Of a stretch of 64,000 bases of DNA, positions 51,139-60,269 are shown in pieces. Origin of the DNA: JBAIYU01 sp036763085 (GTDB lineage: Bacteria; Bacillota; Negativicutes; DSM-1736; Dendrosporobacteraceae). The stretch covers positions 43,751-107,750 of the forward strand of contig NZ_JBAIYU010000006.1 of assembly GCF_036763085.1 (NCBI RefSeq), read 5' to 3'. The position numbers and the translations under genes are program-made. The notes beneath the pieces are model-generated. The model worked only from the letters and a program-made list of their open reading frames with translations, ran no database searches and had not been told where the DNA came from. Each line of letters starts with the position of its first letter. The stretch's first letter is position 1.

Positions 51139-53457
51139 ATGGCAAAAAAACGTACAATTCCACTACTGCCGCTTCGAGGCATTTTGGTTTTTCCATATAT
51201 GATCATTCATTTAGATGTAGGACGGGAAAAATCAATTAGCGCCTTAGAAGAATCCATGGTACATGATCGCCTTATAATGTTGGCTACACAAGTTGATGCC
51301 CAAAATGATAAACCTGAACCGGAAGATATATTTAATGTTGGCACTGTTGCCGAGATTAAACAACTGCTTAAATTACCAGGCGGCACAATAAGAGTACTAG
51401 TCGAAGGCCTTCACAGGGCTGAAATTACAAAATATACGGACTTAGAACCTTATTACCAAGTAGAAATTACTGAATTTGATGAGACCGAAACAAAAACGCC
51501 AGAAATTGAAGCTTTAACAAGAACTGCAGTTCATCAATTCGAGCAATGGGTTAAGTTAAGTAAAAAAATTCCACCAGAAACTCTTGTATCGGTTGTTGTT
51601 GTAGAAGAGCCAGGACGCTTGAGTGATTTAATTGCCAGCCATTTATCGCTTAAAATAGAAGATAAGCAGGCTTTGCTTGATGCAGTAGATACAAAAAAGC
51701 GTTTAGAAACACTTTGCGAAATTCTCGGACGTGAAATGGAAATTCTCGAACTAGAAAAGAAAATAAATGTTAGAGTTCGCAAACAAATGGAAAAAACGCA
51801 AAAAGAATATTATCTGCGTGAGCAGCTTAAGGCAATTCAAAAGGAACTTGGGGAAAAAGATGATCGATCATCAGAAGTCGCCGAATATCGTGACCGGCTT
51901 AAAGAACAAGAATTTCCGCAAGATGTAGCCGAAAAAATTAATAAAGAGATTGATCGCTTAGAAAAGATGCCGCCGATGGTGGCAGAAAGCGGTGTAATTC
52001 GCACCTATTTAGACTGGCTCTTTGCGTTGCCTTGGTCTAAAAAAACTATCGACAGCTTAGAAATAACAAACGCCCAAAATATACTTGATGAGGACCATTA
52101 CGGTTTAGATAAGGTTAAAGAACGTATTCTAGAATATTTATCAATTAGAAAACTAACTGAGACGATGAAAGGTCCTATACTCTGTCTGGTAGGTCCGCCA
52201 GGAGTAGGTAAAACTTCTCTGGCACGTTCGATAGCTCGTTCGATGGACCGTAAATTTGTCAGAATTTCGTTAGGTGGAGTACGTGATGAAGCCGAGATCC
52301 GCGGTCACCGTCGAACCTATGTTGGCGCGTTGCCTGGCAGAATTATTCAAGGAATGAGAACTGCGGATTCTAAAAACCCTGTTTTCTTGTTAGATGAAAT
52401 TGATAAAATGAGTGCAGATTTCAGAGGTGATCCTTCAGCAGCACTCTTAGAGGTACTTGATCCAGAACAAAATAATACCTTTAGTGATCATTATATTGAA
52501 GTTCCTTTTGACCTCTCACGTGTTTTATGGGTAGTAACAGCTAATGTAATGCATAACATTCCTCGGCCGCTTTTAGATCGTATGGAAATAATTCACATTG
52601 CAGGCTATACGGATGATGAAAAAGTCCAAATAGCAAAGCGTTATCTTATCACTAAACAAATGCGTGACCATGGTTTAAAAGAAAAGCAGGTAATATTCTC
52701 AGAAGGGACCATCCAAAAAGTGGTCAACGAATATACTCGCGAAGCCGGAGTACGAAGCCTCGAAAGGAATATAGCTAGTCTTTGTAGAAAAGCGGCCAGA
52801 CAAATTGTGCAGGATGATCGAACCACTGTAAAAATCACTGCACAAAATCTTCATACATTTTTAGGCGCACCTAAATATCGTCAGCGTCAAGCAGAAGCTA
52901 ATGATCAGATTGGCGTAAGTACTGGATTGGCTTGGACTGAAGTAGGAGGAGATGTTCTTCCTACAGAGGTTACTATATTGAAAGGCAAAGGTAAACTGAT
53001 ATTAACCGGACAGCTTGGTGAAGTTATGCGCGAGTCTGCCCAGGCAGGATTTAGCTATATTCGCAGCAGGGCCGCTGAATTAGGTATAGATTCCGAATTT
53101 AACGAATCGAACGATATTCATATCCATTTGCCTGAAGGAGCAATTCCTAAAGATGGGCCTTCAGCAGGGATTACAATGGCGACGGCAGTAGTTTCTGCAC
53201 TTACAGGTAAACCTGTGAAAAATGATCTTGCCATGACAGGCGAAATAACACTGCGAGGGCGGGTGCTGCCAGTGGGCGGCATTAAGGAAAAAGTACTAGC
53301 TGCTCATCGTGTTGGTATAAAGAAGATCATACTTCCAAAAGAAAACAAACGTGACATGGATGAAATACCGAATAATGTAAAAAGGAACTTGGAATTTATA
53401 CTTGTCGAGCACATGGATGAAGTATTAAAGCAAGCGCTGGTGACTAATAATGACTGA
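51139..53457 (+). CDS. lon: ATP-dependent protease Lon (LonA)
   Basis: 772 residues from the ATG after AAAGGAG. N-terminal substrate-binding domain (TIPLLPLRGILVFPYMIIHLDVGREKSI), coiled coil (REMEILELEKKINVRVRKQMEKTQKEYYLREQLKAIQKELG), AAA+ Walker A GPPGVGKTSLARSIA (about 355), GGVRDEAEIRGHRRTYVGALPGRI, and the protease domain with KDGPSAGITM (Ser) and Lys in GGIKEKVLAAHRVG. Cytosolic degradation of misfolded and regulatory proteins. Overlaps ysxC by eight bases. Confidence 0.97.
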   Translation: MAKKRTIPLLPLRGILVFPYMIIHLDVGREKSISALEESMVHDRLIMLATQVDAQNDKPEPEDIFNVGTVAEIKQLLKLPGGTIRVLVEGLHRAEITKYTDLEPYYQVEITEFDETETKTPEIEALTRTAVHQFEQWVKLSKKIPPETLVSVVVVEEPGRLSDLIASHLSLKIEDKQALLDAVDTKKRLETLCEILGREMEILELEKKINVRVRKQMEKTQKEYYLREQLKAIQKELGEKDDRSSEVAEYRDRLKEQEFPQDVAEKINKEIDRLEKMPPMVAESGVIRTYLDWLFALPWSKKTIDSLEITNAQNILDEDHYGLDKVKERILEYLSIRKLTETMKGPILCLVGPPGVGKTSLARSIARSMDRKFVRISLGGVRDEAEIRGHRRTYVGALPGRIIQGMRTADSKNPVFLLDEIDKMSADFRGDPSAALLEVLDPEQNNTFSDHYIEVPFDLSRVLWVVTANVMHNIPRPLLDRMEIIHIAGYTDDEKVQIAKRYLITKQMRDHGLKEKQVIFSEGTIQKVVNEYTREAGVRSLERNIASLCRKAARQIVQDDRTTVKITAQNLHTFLGAPKYRQRQAEANDQIGVSTGLAWTEVGGDVLPTEVTILKGKGKLILTGQLGEVMRESAQAGFSYIRSRAAELGIDSEFNESNDIHIHLPEGAIPKDGPSAGITMATAVVSALTGKPVKNDLAMTGEITLRGRVLPVGGIKEKVLAAHRVGIKKIILPKENKRDMDEIPNNVKRNLEFILVEHMDEVLKQALVTNND

Positions 53458-54073
53458 AGCATCGCTGGACATAATTAGAGCCAAATATATAGCATCTGCT
53501 GTACGGATGGATCAATATCCTGAAGGGGAATTAATAGAAGTGGTTTTTATCGGACGTTCAAATGTCGGAAAGTCTTCTCTTATTAATTCTCTTAGCCGCC
53601 ATCATGGTATTGCGAGAATCAGTGGTACCCCTGGTAAAACTCAAACCATTAACTTTTATCAGCTTACGGCTAAATTAAGCCCTGAAGAACGCAAAGATTT
53701 CTTTTTGGTTGATTTACCCGGATATGGCTATGCTCGTACCGGTAAAACCAGCAGAAGGCAATGGTCCAAATTTATTGAAGAATATATGTTAAAGTCACCT
53801 AGACTAAAACTCGTATGCCAACTTATTGATATTAGGCATCCACCTATGGAAAGTGATATCGAAATGTATAAGTGGCTGATTATAAATGATCTTCCGGTGC
53901 AGATTGTTACTACAAAGGCGGATAAGATAAGCAAGATGGCTGTTCAAAAGCATCTTAACATTATAAGAAATGCCTTAGGAATTTCTAATTCGCAAATTAT
54001 AGCTTACTCTTCAACGAAAGGTACTGGTCGTCAGGAGTTGCTTGACGTAATTAGTGAAGTTTTGCTAAAATAG
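53450..54073 (+). CDS. ysxC: Ribosome biogenesis GTPase YsxC/EngB
   Basis: 207 residues. GTPase motifs: G1 GRSNVGKSS (about 31), G2 Thr in GTPGKTQTINFY, G3 DLPGYGYA, G4 TTKADK (about 161) and G5 in AYSSTKGTG. It acts in late 50S subunit assembly. The lon-ysxC order is widespread in Firmicutes, and the eight-base overlap suggests coupled translation. A terminator follows. Confidence 0.96.
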   Translation: MTEASLDIIRAKYIASAVRMDQYPEGELIEVVFIGRSNVGKSSLINSLSRHHGIARISGTPGKTQTINFYQLTAKLSPEERKDFFLVDLPGYGYARTGKTSRRQWSKFIEEYMLKSPRLKLVCQLIDIRHPPMESDIEMYKWLIINDLPVQIVTTKADKISKMAVQKHLNIIRNALGISNSQIIAYSSTKGTGRQELLDVISEVLLK

Positions 54074-54083
54074 AACAGGCCGA

Positions 54084-54119
54084 AATAAGAGACAGTCTTT
54101 AAGGCTGTCTCTTATTTTT
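54084..54119 (+). terminator. Terminator after ysxC
   Basis: AATAAGAGACAG/CTGTCTCTTATT with a nine-base loop then TTTT. Confidence 0.88.
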
Positions 54120-54192
54120 CCCAATAAAGCATCCCTAGGTAGGTTTGTTGATTTAAAATTAGGTAGAAAATTTTAAAAATTAGGAGAATGCC

Positions 54193-54645
54193 ATGCTTAC
54201 TGCGTTTGACAAGGCGCTGCTCAATATAATACAGACGAATTTGCCATTAGATAGCCGACCATTTTTAGTTTTGGCTAATCAGCTTGGCACAACTGAATCT
54301 GTTGTAATAGAGAGACTGCGGACCTTAAAAGAAAACGGATATATCAGAAGAATTGGTCCATTTTTCGATTCAGTAAAGTTAGGGTATGCAGGAACATTAG
54401 TGGCGGTTCAAGTTGATGCTGACTATGTCGAGTCTGTAGCAGAGGCAATAAACGCCTACACTGGAGTAACTCACAACTATGAACGTGAAGGGCAGTTTAA
54501 TCTTTGGTTCACATTATTGACCCCTGATATTGAAACCCAGCGAGAAATTCTTTCTTATATAGGTAATTTACCTGGTGTAATTAAACTTTTAGATTTACCG
54601 GCATCGAAAAAATTTAAAGTAAGTGTACAGTTTACTTTAGAGTAG
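54193..54645 (+). CDS. ahbA: Siroheme decarboxylase alpha subunit (AsnC-like)
   Basis: 150 residues. N-terminal Lrp/AsnC winged helix (FDKALLNIIQTNLPLDSRPFLVLANQLG) and ferredoxin-like RAM domain (GPFFDSVKLGYAGTLVAVQVD; THNYEREGQFNLWFTLLT). With the next gene it matches the heterodimeric enzyme that decarboxylates siroheme to didecarboxysiroheme, first step of the alternative haem route. Haem is needed for cytochrome b558 encoded upstream. AsnC-type regulators are the alternative; two tandem distinct copies argue for Ahb. Confidence 0.85.
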   Translation: MLTAFDKALLNIIQTNLPLDSRPFLVLANQLGTTESVVIERLRTLKENGYIRRIGPFFDSVKLGYAGTLVAVQVDADYVESVAEAINAYTGVTHNYEREGQFNLWFTLLTPDIETQREILSYIGNLPGVIKLLDLPASKKFKVSVQFTLE

Positions 54646-54652
54646 GTGAAAT

Positions 54653-55129
54653 ATGTTAGACGATATTGATAAAAAAATTATCTGTGCAATGCAGGATGAA
54701 TTTCCGCTGTCAGCTGAGCCATATCGAGAAATTGCGGAACGATTGGGTATTGATGAAGTAGAATTACTAAACAGACTTAAAAAATATAAACAAAATGGGC
54801 AAATTCGAAAAATGGGAGCTGTATTGCGTCACCGCGAAGTTGGTTATTCAGCTAATGCCTTGTGTGCATGGATTATACCAAATGACCGTATTGAAGAGAT
54901 CGGTCAGTTCATGGCTAGCAAAGAGGCGATAACCCATTGTTACATCAGGGCCGAGCAACCTGAATTCCGGTATAATTTATATACCATGCTGCATGGTCAT
55001 ACACGACAAGAATGTAAGCAAATGGCTGAAGAATTAGCTAGAGAAACAGGTATTAGTGAGTATATTATGTTATTTAGCACAAATGAATGGAAAAAGACAA
55101 GCATGAAGTATTTTCGCGAAATAGAGTAA
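54653..55129 (+). CDS. ahbB: Siroheme decarboxylase beta subunit (AsnC-like)
   Basis: 158 residues, eight bases after ahbA, with TAGGTGA as ribosome site. Same two-domain layout: KKIICAMQDEFPLSAEPYREIAERLGI and GAVLRHREVGYSANALCAWIIP; THCYIRAEQPEFRYNLYTMLHG carries the conserved His and Arg residues expected in the AhbB active site. No ahbC or ahbD in the window, so the later steps would be elsewhere. Confidence 0.85.
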   Translation: MLDDIDKKIICAMQDEFPLSAEPYREIAERLGIDEVELLNRLKKYKQNGQIRKMGAVLRHREVGYSANALCAWIIPNDRIEEIGQFMASKEAITHCYIRAEQPEFRYNLYTMLHGHTRQECKQMAEELARETGISEYIMLFSTNEWKKTSMKYFREIE

Positions 55130-55498
55130 AAATTGCGAAAATTTAGTCGATTTATGTTGTTGTGAAAAAAATAACTTTAATAATACTGAAATTGTAAAAG
55201 GAATTCTGATTTTTATGTAGAATTGAAATAACATAGCAAAAAAGAATAATTACGATAGGCATAATGAATGCCATGGTAATTATTGGTCTGATCACCTGAC
55301 CGATTTACTATTTGCTGAGGACAAGTCAGGTGAGTAATTTATTATATATAGTTTATTTTTATAGCTATATAACTTTAAGGAGGTGGTGCAAAAGGAGAGC
55401 GGTACTGCGTAATTGGTACCATGAACCTGCTTAATTTTCAGAATTCCACAAAAACACAAAAAAATGCAAAAAGCATTAACGAAAGGATGTTACTTCTA
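55130..55498 (+). other. Leader of the first lactate permease, with a 9-bp inverted repeat
   Basis: No convincing gene. TCACCTGAC (55292-55300) and GTCAGGTGA (55325-55333) form a stem around 24 bases. Overlapping it, TTGGTC-9 bp-GACCGA resembles a GntR/FadR-type half-site pair. AAGGAGGTG at 55378 is followed by a nine-codon reading frame (GTG...TAA), perhaps a leader peptide. Confidence 0.45.
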
Positions 55499-57136
55499 AT
55501 GACATGGACTCAAATCTATGATCCAATGGGTAGCCTCGCGTTATCGGCATTCATGGCAGCTATTCCAATCTTCATCGTATTCTATATGCTTGCTGTCCGT
55601 CGTGCGCCAGGTCAAATCGCTGGATCTCTTGCAATGGTTTCAGCTGTACTTGTAGCAATTCTTGTTTATAAAATGCCTGTAGGCACTGCACTTACTGCAA
55701 CTGCTATGGGAGCAATGTATGGTATATTCCCAATCTTCTGGATCGTTATTACTGCAATCTTTATCTATAATATGACTGTTGAAACTGGACAGTTCGAAAT
55801 CGTTAAAAATTCCATCGCAGCTATCACTGATGACCGTCGTCTGCAAGCTCTTCTTGTTGCATTCGCTTTCGGTGCGTTCCTTGAGGGTGCTGCTGGTTTC
55901 GGTACTCCGGTTGTTATCTCCGCAGGTATGCTTGTGGGTCTTGGTTTTAACCCACTTTATGCCGCTGGTCTTTGCTTGATTGCAAACACCGCTCCTGTTG
56001 CTTTCGGTGGTATCGGTATTCCAATCATCGTTGCGGGTCAGGTAACTGGTCTTGATACTATGAAAATCAGCCAGATGGTTGGTCGTCAGTTGCCATTCTT
56101 ATCAATCATCATTCCTATCTGGTTAGTTGTACTAATGTCCGGCTGGAAATCCGCTATGGAAGTTCTTCCTGCTTGTTTAGTAGCTGGTATCGCTTTCGCG
56201 GGTCTTCAATTCTATTCTTCTAACTATCTTGGACCAGAACTTCCGGATATTCTTTCCGCTTTGGCTGCTATCGTTGGACTTTATCTGTTCCTTCGTGTTT
56301 GGAAGCCTGCTAAAATCTGGCGCTTCCCAGGCGAGCCTGCTGTTGCAGCTAGCCTGTCCGAAAAAGCTGCTGCTGACCTTACAGCTGGCAAAGTAATCAA
56401 AGCTTGGTCCCCATTCATCGTATTAACTGTAATGGTTATTCTTTGGGGTATTAAGCCAATATCTGCTGCTCTTGATGCAGCAACTATTAAAATCTTCGTA
56501 CCTGGTCTTGATAAAGTAGTTACTCAAGTAGCTCCTATCGCTAAAAAGCCTACCCAAATGGTAGCTCTTTATAAAATCAACTGGTTAAGTGCTGCTGGTA
56601 CTTCCTTGTTCATCGGTAGCATTATCTCCGCAGCTATCCTTGGCATTGGTCCAAGCCGCTTCTTCACTATCTTCGGTAAGACTTTCCTTCAATTGAAGAA
56701 ACCTCTTATCACTATCCCTTGCGTTCTTGGTCTTGCTTATATCATGAATTTCTCTGGTATGAGTGCTACTATGGGTCTGTTCCTTGCTGGTACTGGCAAA
56801 TTCTTCCCATTCTTCTCACCACTTCTTGGCTGGTTGGGCGTATTCCTGACTGGTTCCGATACTTCTGCTAACGCATTGTTCGGTAACCTTCAAGCTGTAA
56901 CTGCACAACAAGTTGGAATGAGCGATGTTCTAGCTGTTGCTGCTAACTCCTCTGGTGGTGTAACTGGTAAGATGATTTCCCCACAAAGTATCGCAGTTGC
57001 TACTGCAGCTACCGGTCTTGTTGGTAAAGAGGGCGACCTGTTTAACTTCACTGTAATGCATTCCTTCATCCTTGCGCTTGCGGTTATGTGCATGACTTAT
57101 GCTCAAGCATACTGGCTGTCCTGGATGATTCCTTAG
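55499..57136 (+). CDS. lctP: L-lactate permease, copy 1
   Basis: 545 residues from the ATG giving MTWTQIYDPMGSLALSAF, aligned with the start of copy 2 and with the same AAAGGA spacing. About a dozen membrane helices; hallmark GAFLEGAAGFGTPVVISAGMLVGLGF and GSDTSANALFGNLQ. Proton-linked lactate/glycolate uptake, LctP family. Codon choice is restricted (many C-ending and GGT codons), as in highly expressed genes, unlike copy 2. Followed by its own terminator. Confidence 0.95.
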   Translation: MTWTQIYDPMGSLALSAFMAAIPIFIVFYMLAVRRAPGQIAGSLAMVSAVLVAILVYKMPVGTALTATAMGAMYGIFPIFWIVITAIFIYNMTVETGQFEIVKNSIAAITDDRRLQALLVAFAFGAFLEGAAGFGTPVVISAGMLVGLGFNPLYAAGLCLIANTAPVAFGGIGIPIIVAGQVTGLDTMKISQMVGRQLPFLSIIIPIWLVVLMSGWKSAMEVLPACLVAGIAFAGLQFYSSNYLGPELPDILSALAAIVGLYLFLRVWKPAKIWRFPGEPAVAASLSEKAAADLTAGKVIKAWSPFIVLTVMVILWGIKPISAALDAATIKIFVPGLDKVVTQVAPIAKKPTQMVALYKINWLSAAGTSLFIGSIISAAILGIGPSRFFTIFGKTFLQLKKPLITIPCVLGLAYIMNFSGMSATMGLFLAGTGKFFPFFSPLLGWLGVFLTGSDTSANALFGNLQAVTAQQVGMSDVLAVAANSSGGVTGKMISPQSIAVATAATGLVGKEGDLFNFTVMHSFILALAVMCMTYAQAYWLSWMIP

Positions 57137-57156
57137 AAATTAATATTTCTAAATTA

Positions 57157-57188
57157 AAGAGCTGAGACTTTCGTCTCAGCTCTTTTTT
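57157..57188 (+). terminator. Terminator after lctP copy 1
   Basis: Perfect 13-bp stem AAAGAGCTGAGAC / GTCTCAGCTCTTT, three-base loop, T-run. Confidence 0.92.
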
Positions 57189-57197
57189 GTCATTAGT

Positions 57198-57236
57198 GAT
57201 TATAAACGTAGACTTACGTTTATAATCTTTTTTTTT
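57198..57236 (+). terminator. Second intrinsic terminator before lctP copy 2
   Basis: GATTATAAACGTA/TACGTTTATAATC with a four-base loop and nine Ts, ten bases after the first terminator. Tandem stops would separate the two permease genes or serve as an attenuator for copy 2. Confidence 0.85.
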
Positions 57237-57366
57237 GGCAACAATACTTGTATAAAATTTATCAAAAAAGGGTACAAACTAATATAGAAGGTGAGGTGAT
57301 TAACAAAGAACATATATTGAACTGCATTAAACAAAATTAAATTATAGAGGAAGGTGTTACATCTAA

Positions 57367-58995
57367 ATGACTTGGACGCAAGTTTATGATCCAATGGGTA
57401 ATCTGGCATTGTCTGCACTTATGGCGGCAATTCCAATGATTGTAATTTTCTATTTACTCGCAATCCGTCGTACGCCGGGACAGATTGCTGGCGCAATTGC
57501 AGTAACCTCGGCTGTATTGGTAGCTATTCTAGTCTATAAAATGCCGGTAGGAACCGCACTCACGGCAACGGCAATGGGTGCGCTCTACGGAATATTCCCG
57601 ATTTTCTGGATAGTTATTACTGCAATATTTATATATAATATGACGGTTGAAACTGGTGATTTTGACGTAGTTAAAGATTCTATAGCAAGTATCACAGATG
57701 ACCGGCGTCTTCAAGCACTACTCGTAGCATTTGCTTTTGGTGCATTCTTGGAAGGAGCGGCTGGTTTTGGTACACCTGTTGCAATATCAGCCGGTATGCT
57801 GGTCGGACTTGGTTTTAATCCCTTGTATGCTGCAGGACTTTGCTTAATTGCCAATACTGCACCAGTAGCATTCGGTGGTATTGGTATCCCAATAATTGTA
57901 GCTGGCCAGGTAACAGGTCTAGACACAATGAAAATAAGTGCGATGGTTGGACGCCAATTGCCGTTCTTGTCAGTAATTATCCCAATTTGGCTTATTGTCA
58001 TAATGGCTGGCTGGAAGTCTACAATGGAAGTGCTCCCAGCATGTTTGATCGCTGGTGTATCTTTTGCGGTGCTACAGTGGTTCTCTTCAAACTATTTAGG
58101 ACCAGAACTGCCCGATATCTTATCATCCCTAGCTGCAATAATCGGTCTGGCTCTGTTCTTGAGAACTTGGAAACCACCATCTATATGGCGTTTCTCTGAT
58201 GAGCCTCCGGTAGCTAAAAATGCGCACATACCAAATCATTCAACAGGAAGAATCATAAAAGCGTGGTCTCCGTTTATTGTTCTTACAATAATGGTTATTC
58301 TATGGGGTCTAAAACCAATCGCTGCTATGCTTGATGCTACTACAATAAAATGGTACGTGCCTGGCTTAGATAAAGTAGTAACACAGGTTGCCCCGATTGC
58401 CGCAAAACCTACTAAAATGGCAGCTCTGTATAAGATCAACTGGCTAAGTGCTGCAGGAACTTCCTTATTCATCGCAAGTATTATTTCGGCTGCTATCCTC
58501 GGAATTGGGCCTGGACGTTTCTTTAGCATATTTGGCAAGACCTTCAAGCAACTGAAAAAACCGCTTATCACAATTCCTTGTGTTTTAGGTCTAGCGTACG
58601 TAATGAACTATTCTGGCATGAGTGCTACTATGGGGCTTTTCTTAGCTGGAACAGGCAAGTTCTTCCCCTTCTTTTCACCGTTACTTGGCTGGCTAGGTGT
58701 TTTCTTGACAGGTTCAGATACTTCGGCCAATGCGCTATTCGGCAATCTGCAGTCAGTTACCGCGACCCAGGTTGGTGTTGATCCTATTCTTACGGTAGCT
58801 GCAAACTCGTCTGGTGGTGTAACTGGTAAGATGATTTCACCTCAAAGTATCGCTGTTGCAACTGCTGCAACAGGCTTGGTTGGTAAAGAGGGTGAGTTGT
58901 TCAACTTTGCTGTAGGTCATTCTTTTGCTCTAGCTTTAATAGTTATGATTATGACTTATGCTCAGGCATACTGGTTATCGTGGATGATTCCGTAA
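57367..58995 (+). CDS. lctP: L-lactate permease, copy 2
   Basis: 542 residues, nearly colinear with copy 1 (GAFLEGAAGFGTPVAISAGMLVGLGF; GSDTSANALFGNLQSV). Differences cluster in the loop after helix 9 (about residue 280-300), where copy 2 has DEPPVAKNAHIPNHSTG and copy 1 has GEPAVAASLSEKAAADLTAG. AAGGTG ribosome site, ATG at the equivalent position. Codon use is ordinary for this genome, so the pair probably differ in expression. It precedes the 2-oxoacid oxidoreductase genes. Confidence 0.95.
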   Translation: MTWTQVYDPMGNLALSALMAAIPMIVIFYLLAIRRTPGQIAGAIAVTSAVLVAILVYKMPVGTALTATAMGALYGIFPIFWIVITAIFIYNMTVETGDFDVVKDSIASITDDRRLQALLVAFAFGAFLEGAAGFGTPVAISAGMLVGLGFNPLYAAGLCLIANTAPVAFGGIGIPIIVAGQVTGLDTMKISAMVGRQLPFLSVIIPIWLIVIMAGWKSTMEVLPACLIAGVSFAVLQWFSSNYLGPELPDILSSLAAIIGLALFLRTWKPPSIWRFSDEPPVAKNAHIPNHSTGRIIKAWSPFIVLTIMVILWGLKPIAAMLDATTIKWYVPGLDKVVTQVAPIAAKPTKMAALYKINWLSAAGTSLFIASIISAAILGIGPGRFFSIFGKTFKQLKKPLITIPCVLGLAYVMNYSGMSATMGLFLAGTGKFFPFFSPLLGWLGVFLTGSDTSANALFGNLQSVTATQVGVDPILTVAANSSGGVTGKMISPQSIAVATAATGLVGKEGELFNFAVGHSFALALIVMIMTYAQAYWLSWMIP

Positions 58996-59005
58996 AACAG
59001 ATTGA

Positions 59006-59036
59006 GGAGCTGAGGTTAAAACTTCAGCTCCTTTTT
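59006..59036 (+). terminator. Terminator after lctP copy 2
   Basis: GGAGCTGAGGT pairs with ACTTCAGCTCC (with one G-U), then TTTTT. Confidence 0.85.
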
Positions 59037-59081
59037 ACATGCTCTTTTTGAAAGAAAGTGAATGATGAATATGATTTTGGT

Positions 59082-59107
59082 AAATAGTAATTATGATATT
59101 ACTATTT
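59082..59107. promoter_or_regulatory. Inverted repeat upstream of 2-oxoacid oxidoreductase operon
   Basis: AAATAGTAAT and ATTACTATTT around a six-base spacer. The arms are identical to those of the gapless palindrome at 39837. Confidence 0.5.
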
Positions 59108-59171
59108 TATGTATAAAGGCATTGCTACTTGTCTTTATATAGAGTTAGAAATCTTTCAGGAGGTGCCCTAG

Positions 59172-60248
59172 ATGGCTGAAGTTTCACTAAAAGGTGAACA
59201 GAGAGTGTTTTTGACAGGCAATGAGGCTATAGCCTGGGCTGCCGTAGCAGCCAAAGCCGAGATAATGTATGGCTATCCTATTACACCGCAGAATGAAATA
59301 ATGCACTATTGGACAAGACTTGCTCCAAAATACGGGAAAAAATTCCTTCAGACCGAAGATGAAATTTCTGCAGGTTTTACTACTTTAGGTGGTACCTTTA
59401 CAGGTGCAAAATCCTTTACAGCAACTTCTGGCCCAGGTAATGTTCTGATGCAAGAACCAATTGGCATGGCTGAAATGATGAGAGTTCCAGCTGTATTTAT
59501 TATTCAACAAAGGGGCGGTCCATCCACAGCAACAGTTATATATGGGCAGCAGGAAACTACTCTAACCTGCTATGGCGGTAATGGCGAAGGTTATCGTATC
59601 GTATATTCTCCGGCAACTCATCAGGATCTGTTTGATTATACAATTAAAGCATTCAATACAGCCTGGACATATTATTTCCCAACATTTGTCCTGGGCGATG
59701 GTTATCAGGCTAAGATGCGTGAACCGCTCACTATATATGATCCAGAAGAAAAAGGTATTCAATTAGTAAAACCACGTCCAATTGTTGCTGATACTGCTGA
59801 TCCTAATCGTAAAGTTAAACATCTTCGTAATTGTCTCAATACTGAAGATGAGTTGTATGAAATTCTTAAAGGACATCAAGCTGACTATGATTCTCTTGCA
59901 CCAAAAGTTGTTGAGTGGGATGCTCAAGGCTGTGAAGACGCCGAGACCATTATTTTAAGTCATGGTGTTGTATCCCGGGCCGCACTTGGTGCTTATAAGA
60001 AACTGCGGGATGAAGGCAAAAAGATAGGTTATTTCCGTCCTATAACTATTCGCCCATTCCCTGACCAGCAGCTAAAGGAAGCTATAAAAGGCGCAAAAAG
60101 GTTATTAGTTGCAGAATCCGCATATGGTCAATTACTAAAAATGGTGCAGCATAATATTTATGGCAGTACTATTGAGATAGTACCAATGCTGAGACCTGGT
60201 GTTGGTATTACTAGCGAAGAAATTTATGATGAAGTAAGCAAATTGTAG
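59172..60248 (+). CDS. 2-oxoacid:ferredoxin oxidoreductase alpha subunit
   Basis: 358 residues, strong CAGGAGGTG site. N-terminal pyrimidine-binding domain with GNEAIAWAAVAAKAEIMYGYPITPQNEIMHYW, then FTATSGPGNVLMQEPIGMAEMMRVPAVFI. With the three following genes it forms the four-subunit enzyme that oxidises a 2-oxoacid to acyl-CoA, CO2 and reduced ferredoxin. The sequence fits 2-oxoglutarate (Kor) or branched-chain 2-oxoacid (Vor) types; substrate not decided. First gene of the operon. Confidence 0.9.
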   Translation: MAEVSLKGEQRVFLTGNEAIAWAAVAAKAEIMYGYPITPQNEIMHYWTRLAPKYGKKFLQTEDEISAGFTTLGGTFTGAKSFTATSGPGNVLMQEPIGMAEMMRVPAVFIIQQRGGPSTATVIYGQQETTLTCYGGNGEGYRIVYSPATHQDLFDYTIKAFNTAWTYYFPTFVLGDGYQAKMREPLTIYDPEEKGIQLVKPRPIVADTADPNRKVKHLRNCLNTEDELYEILKGHQADYDSLAPKVVEWDAQGCEDAETIILSHGVVSRAALGAYKKLRDEGKKIGYFRPITIRPFPDQQLKEAIKGAKRLLVAESAYGQLLKMVQHNIYGSTIEIVPMLRPGVGITSEEIYDEVSKL

Positions 60249-60269
60249 AAGCCGGAGGGGTAATTAAAA

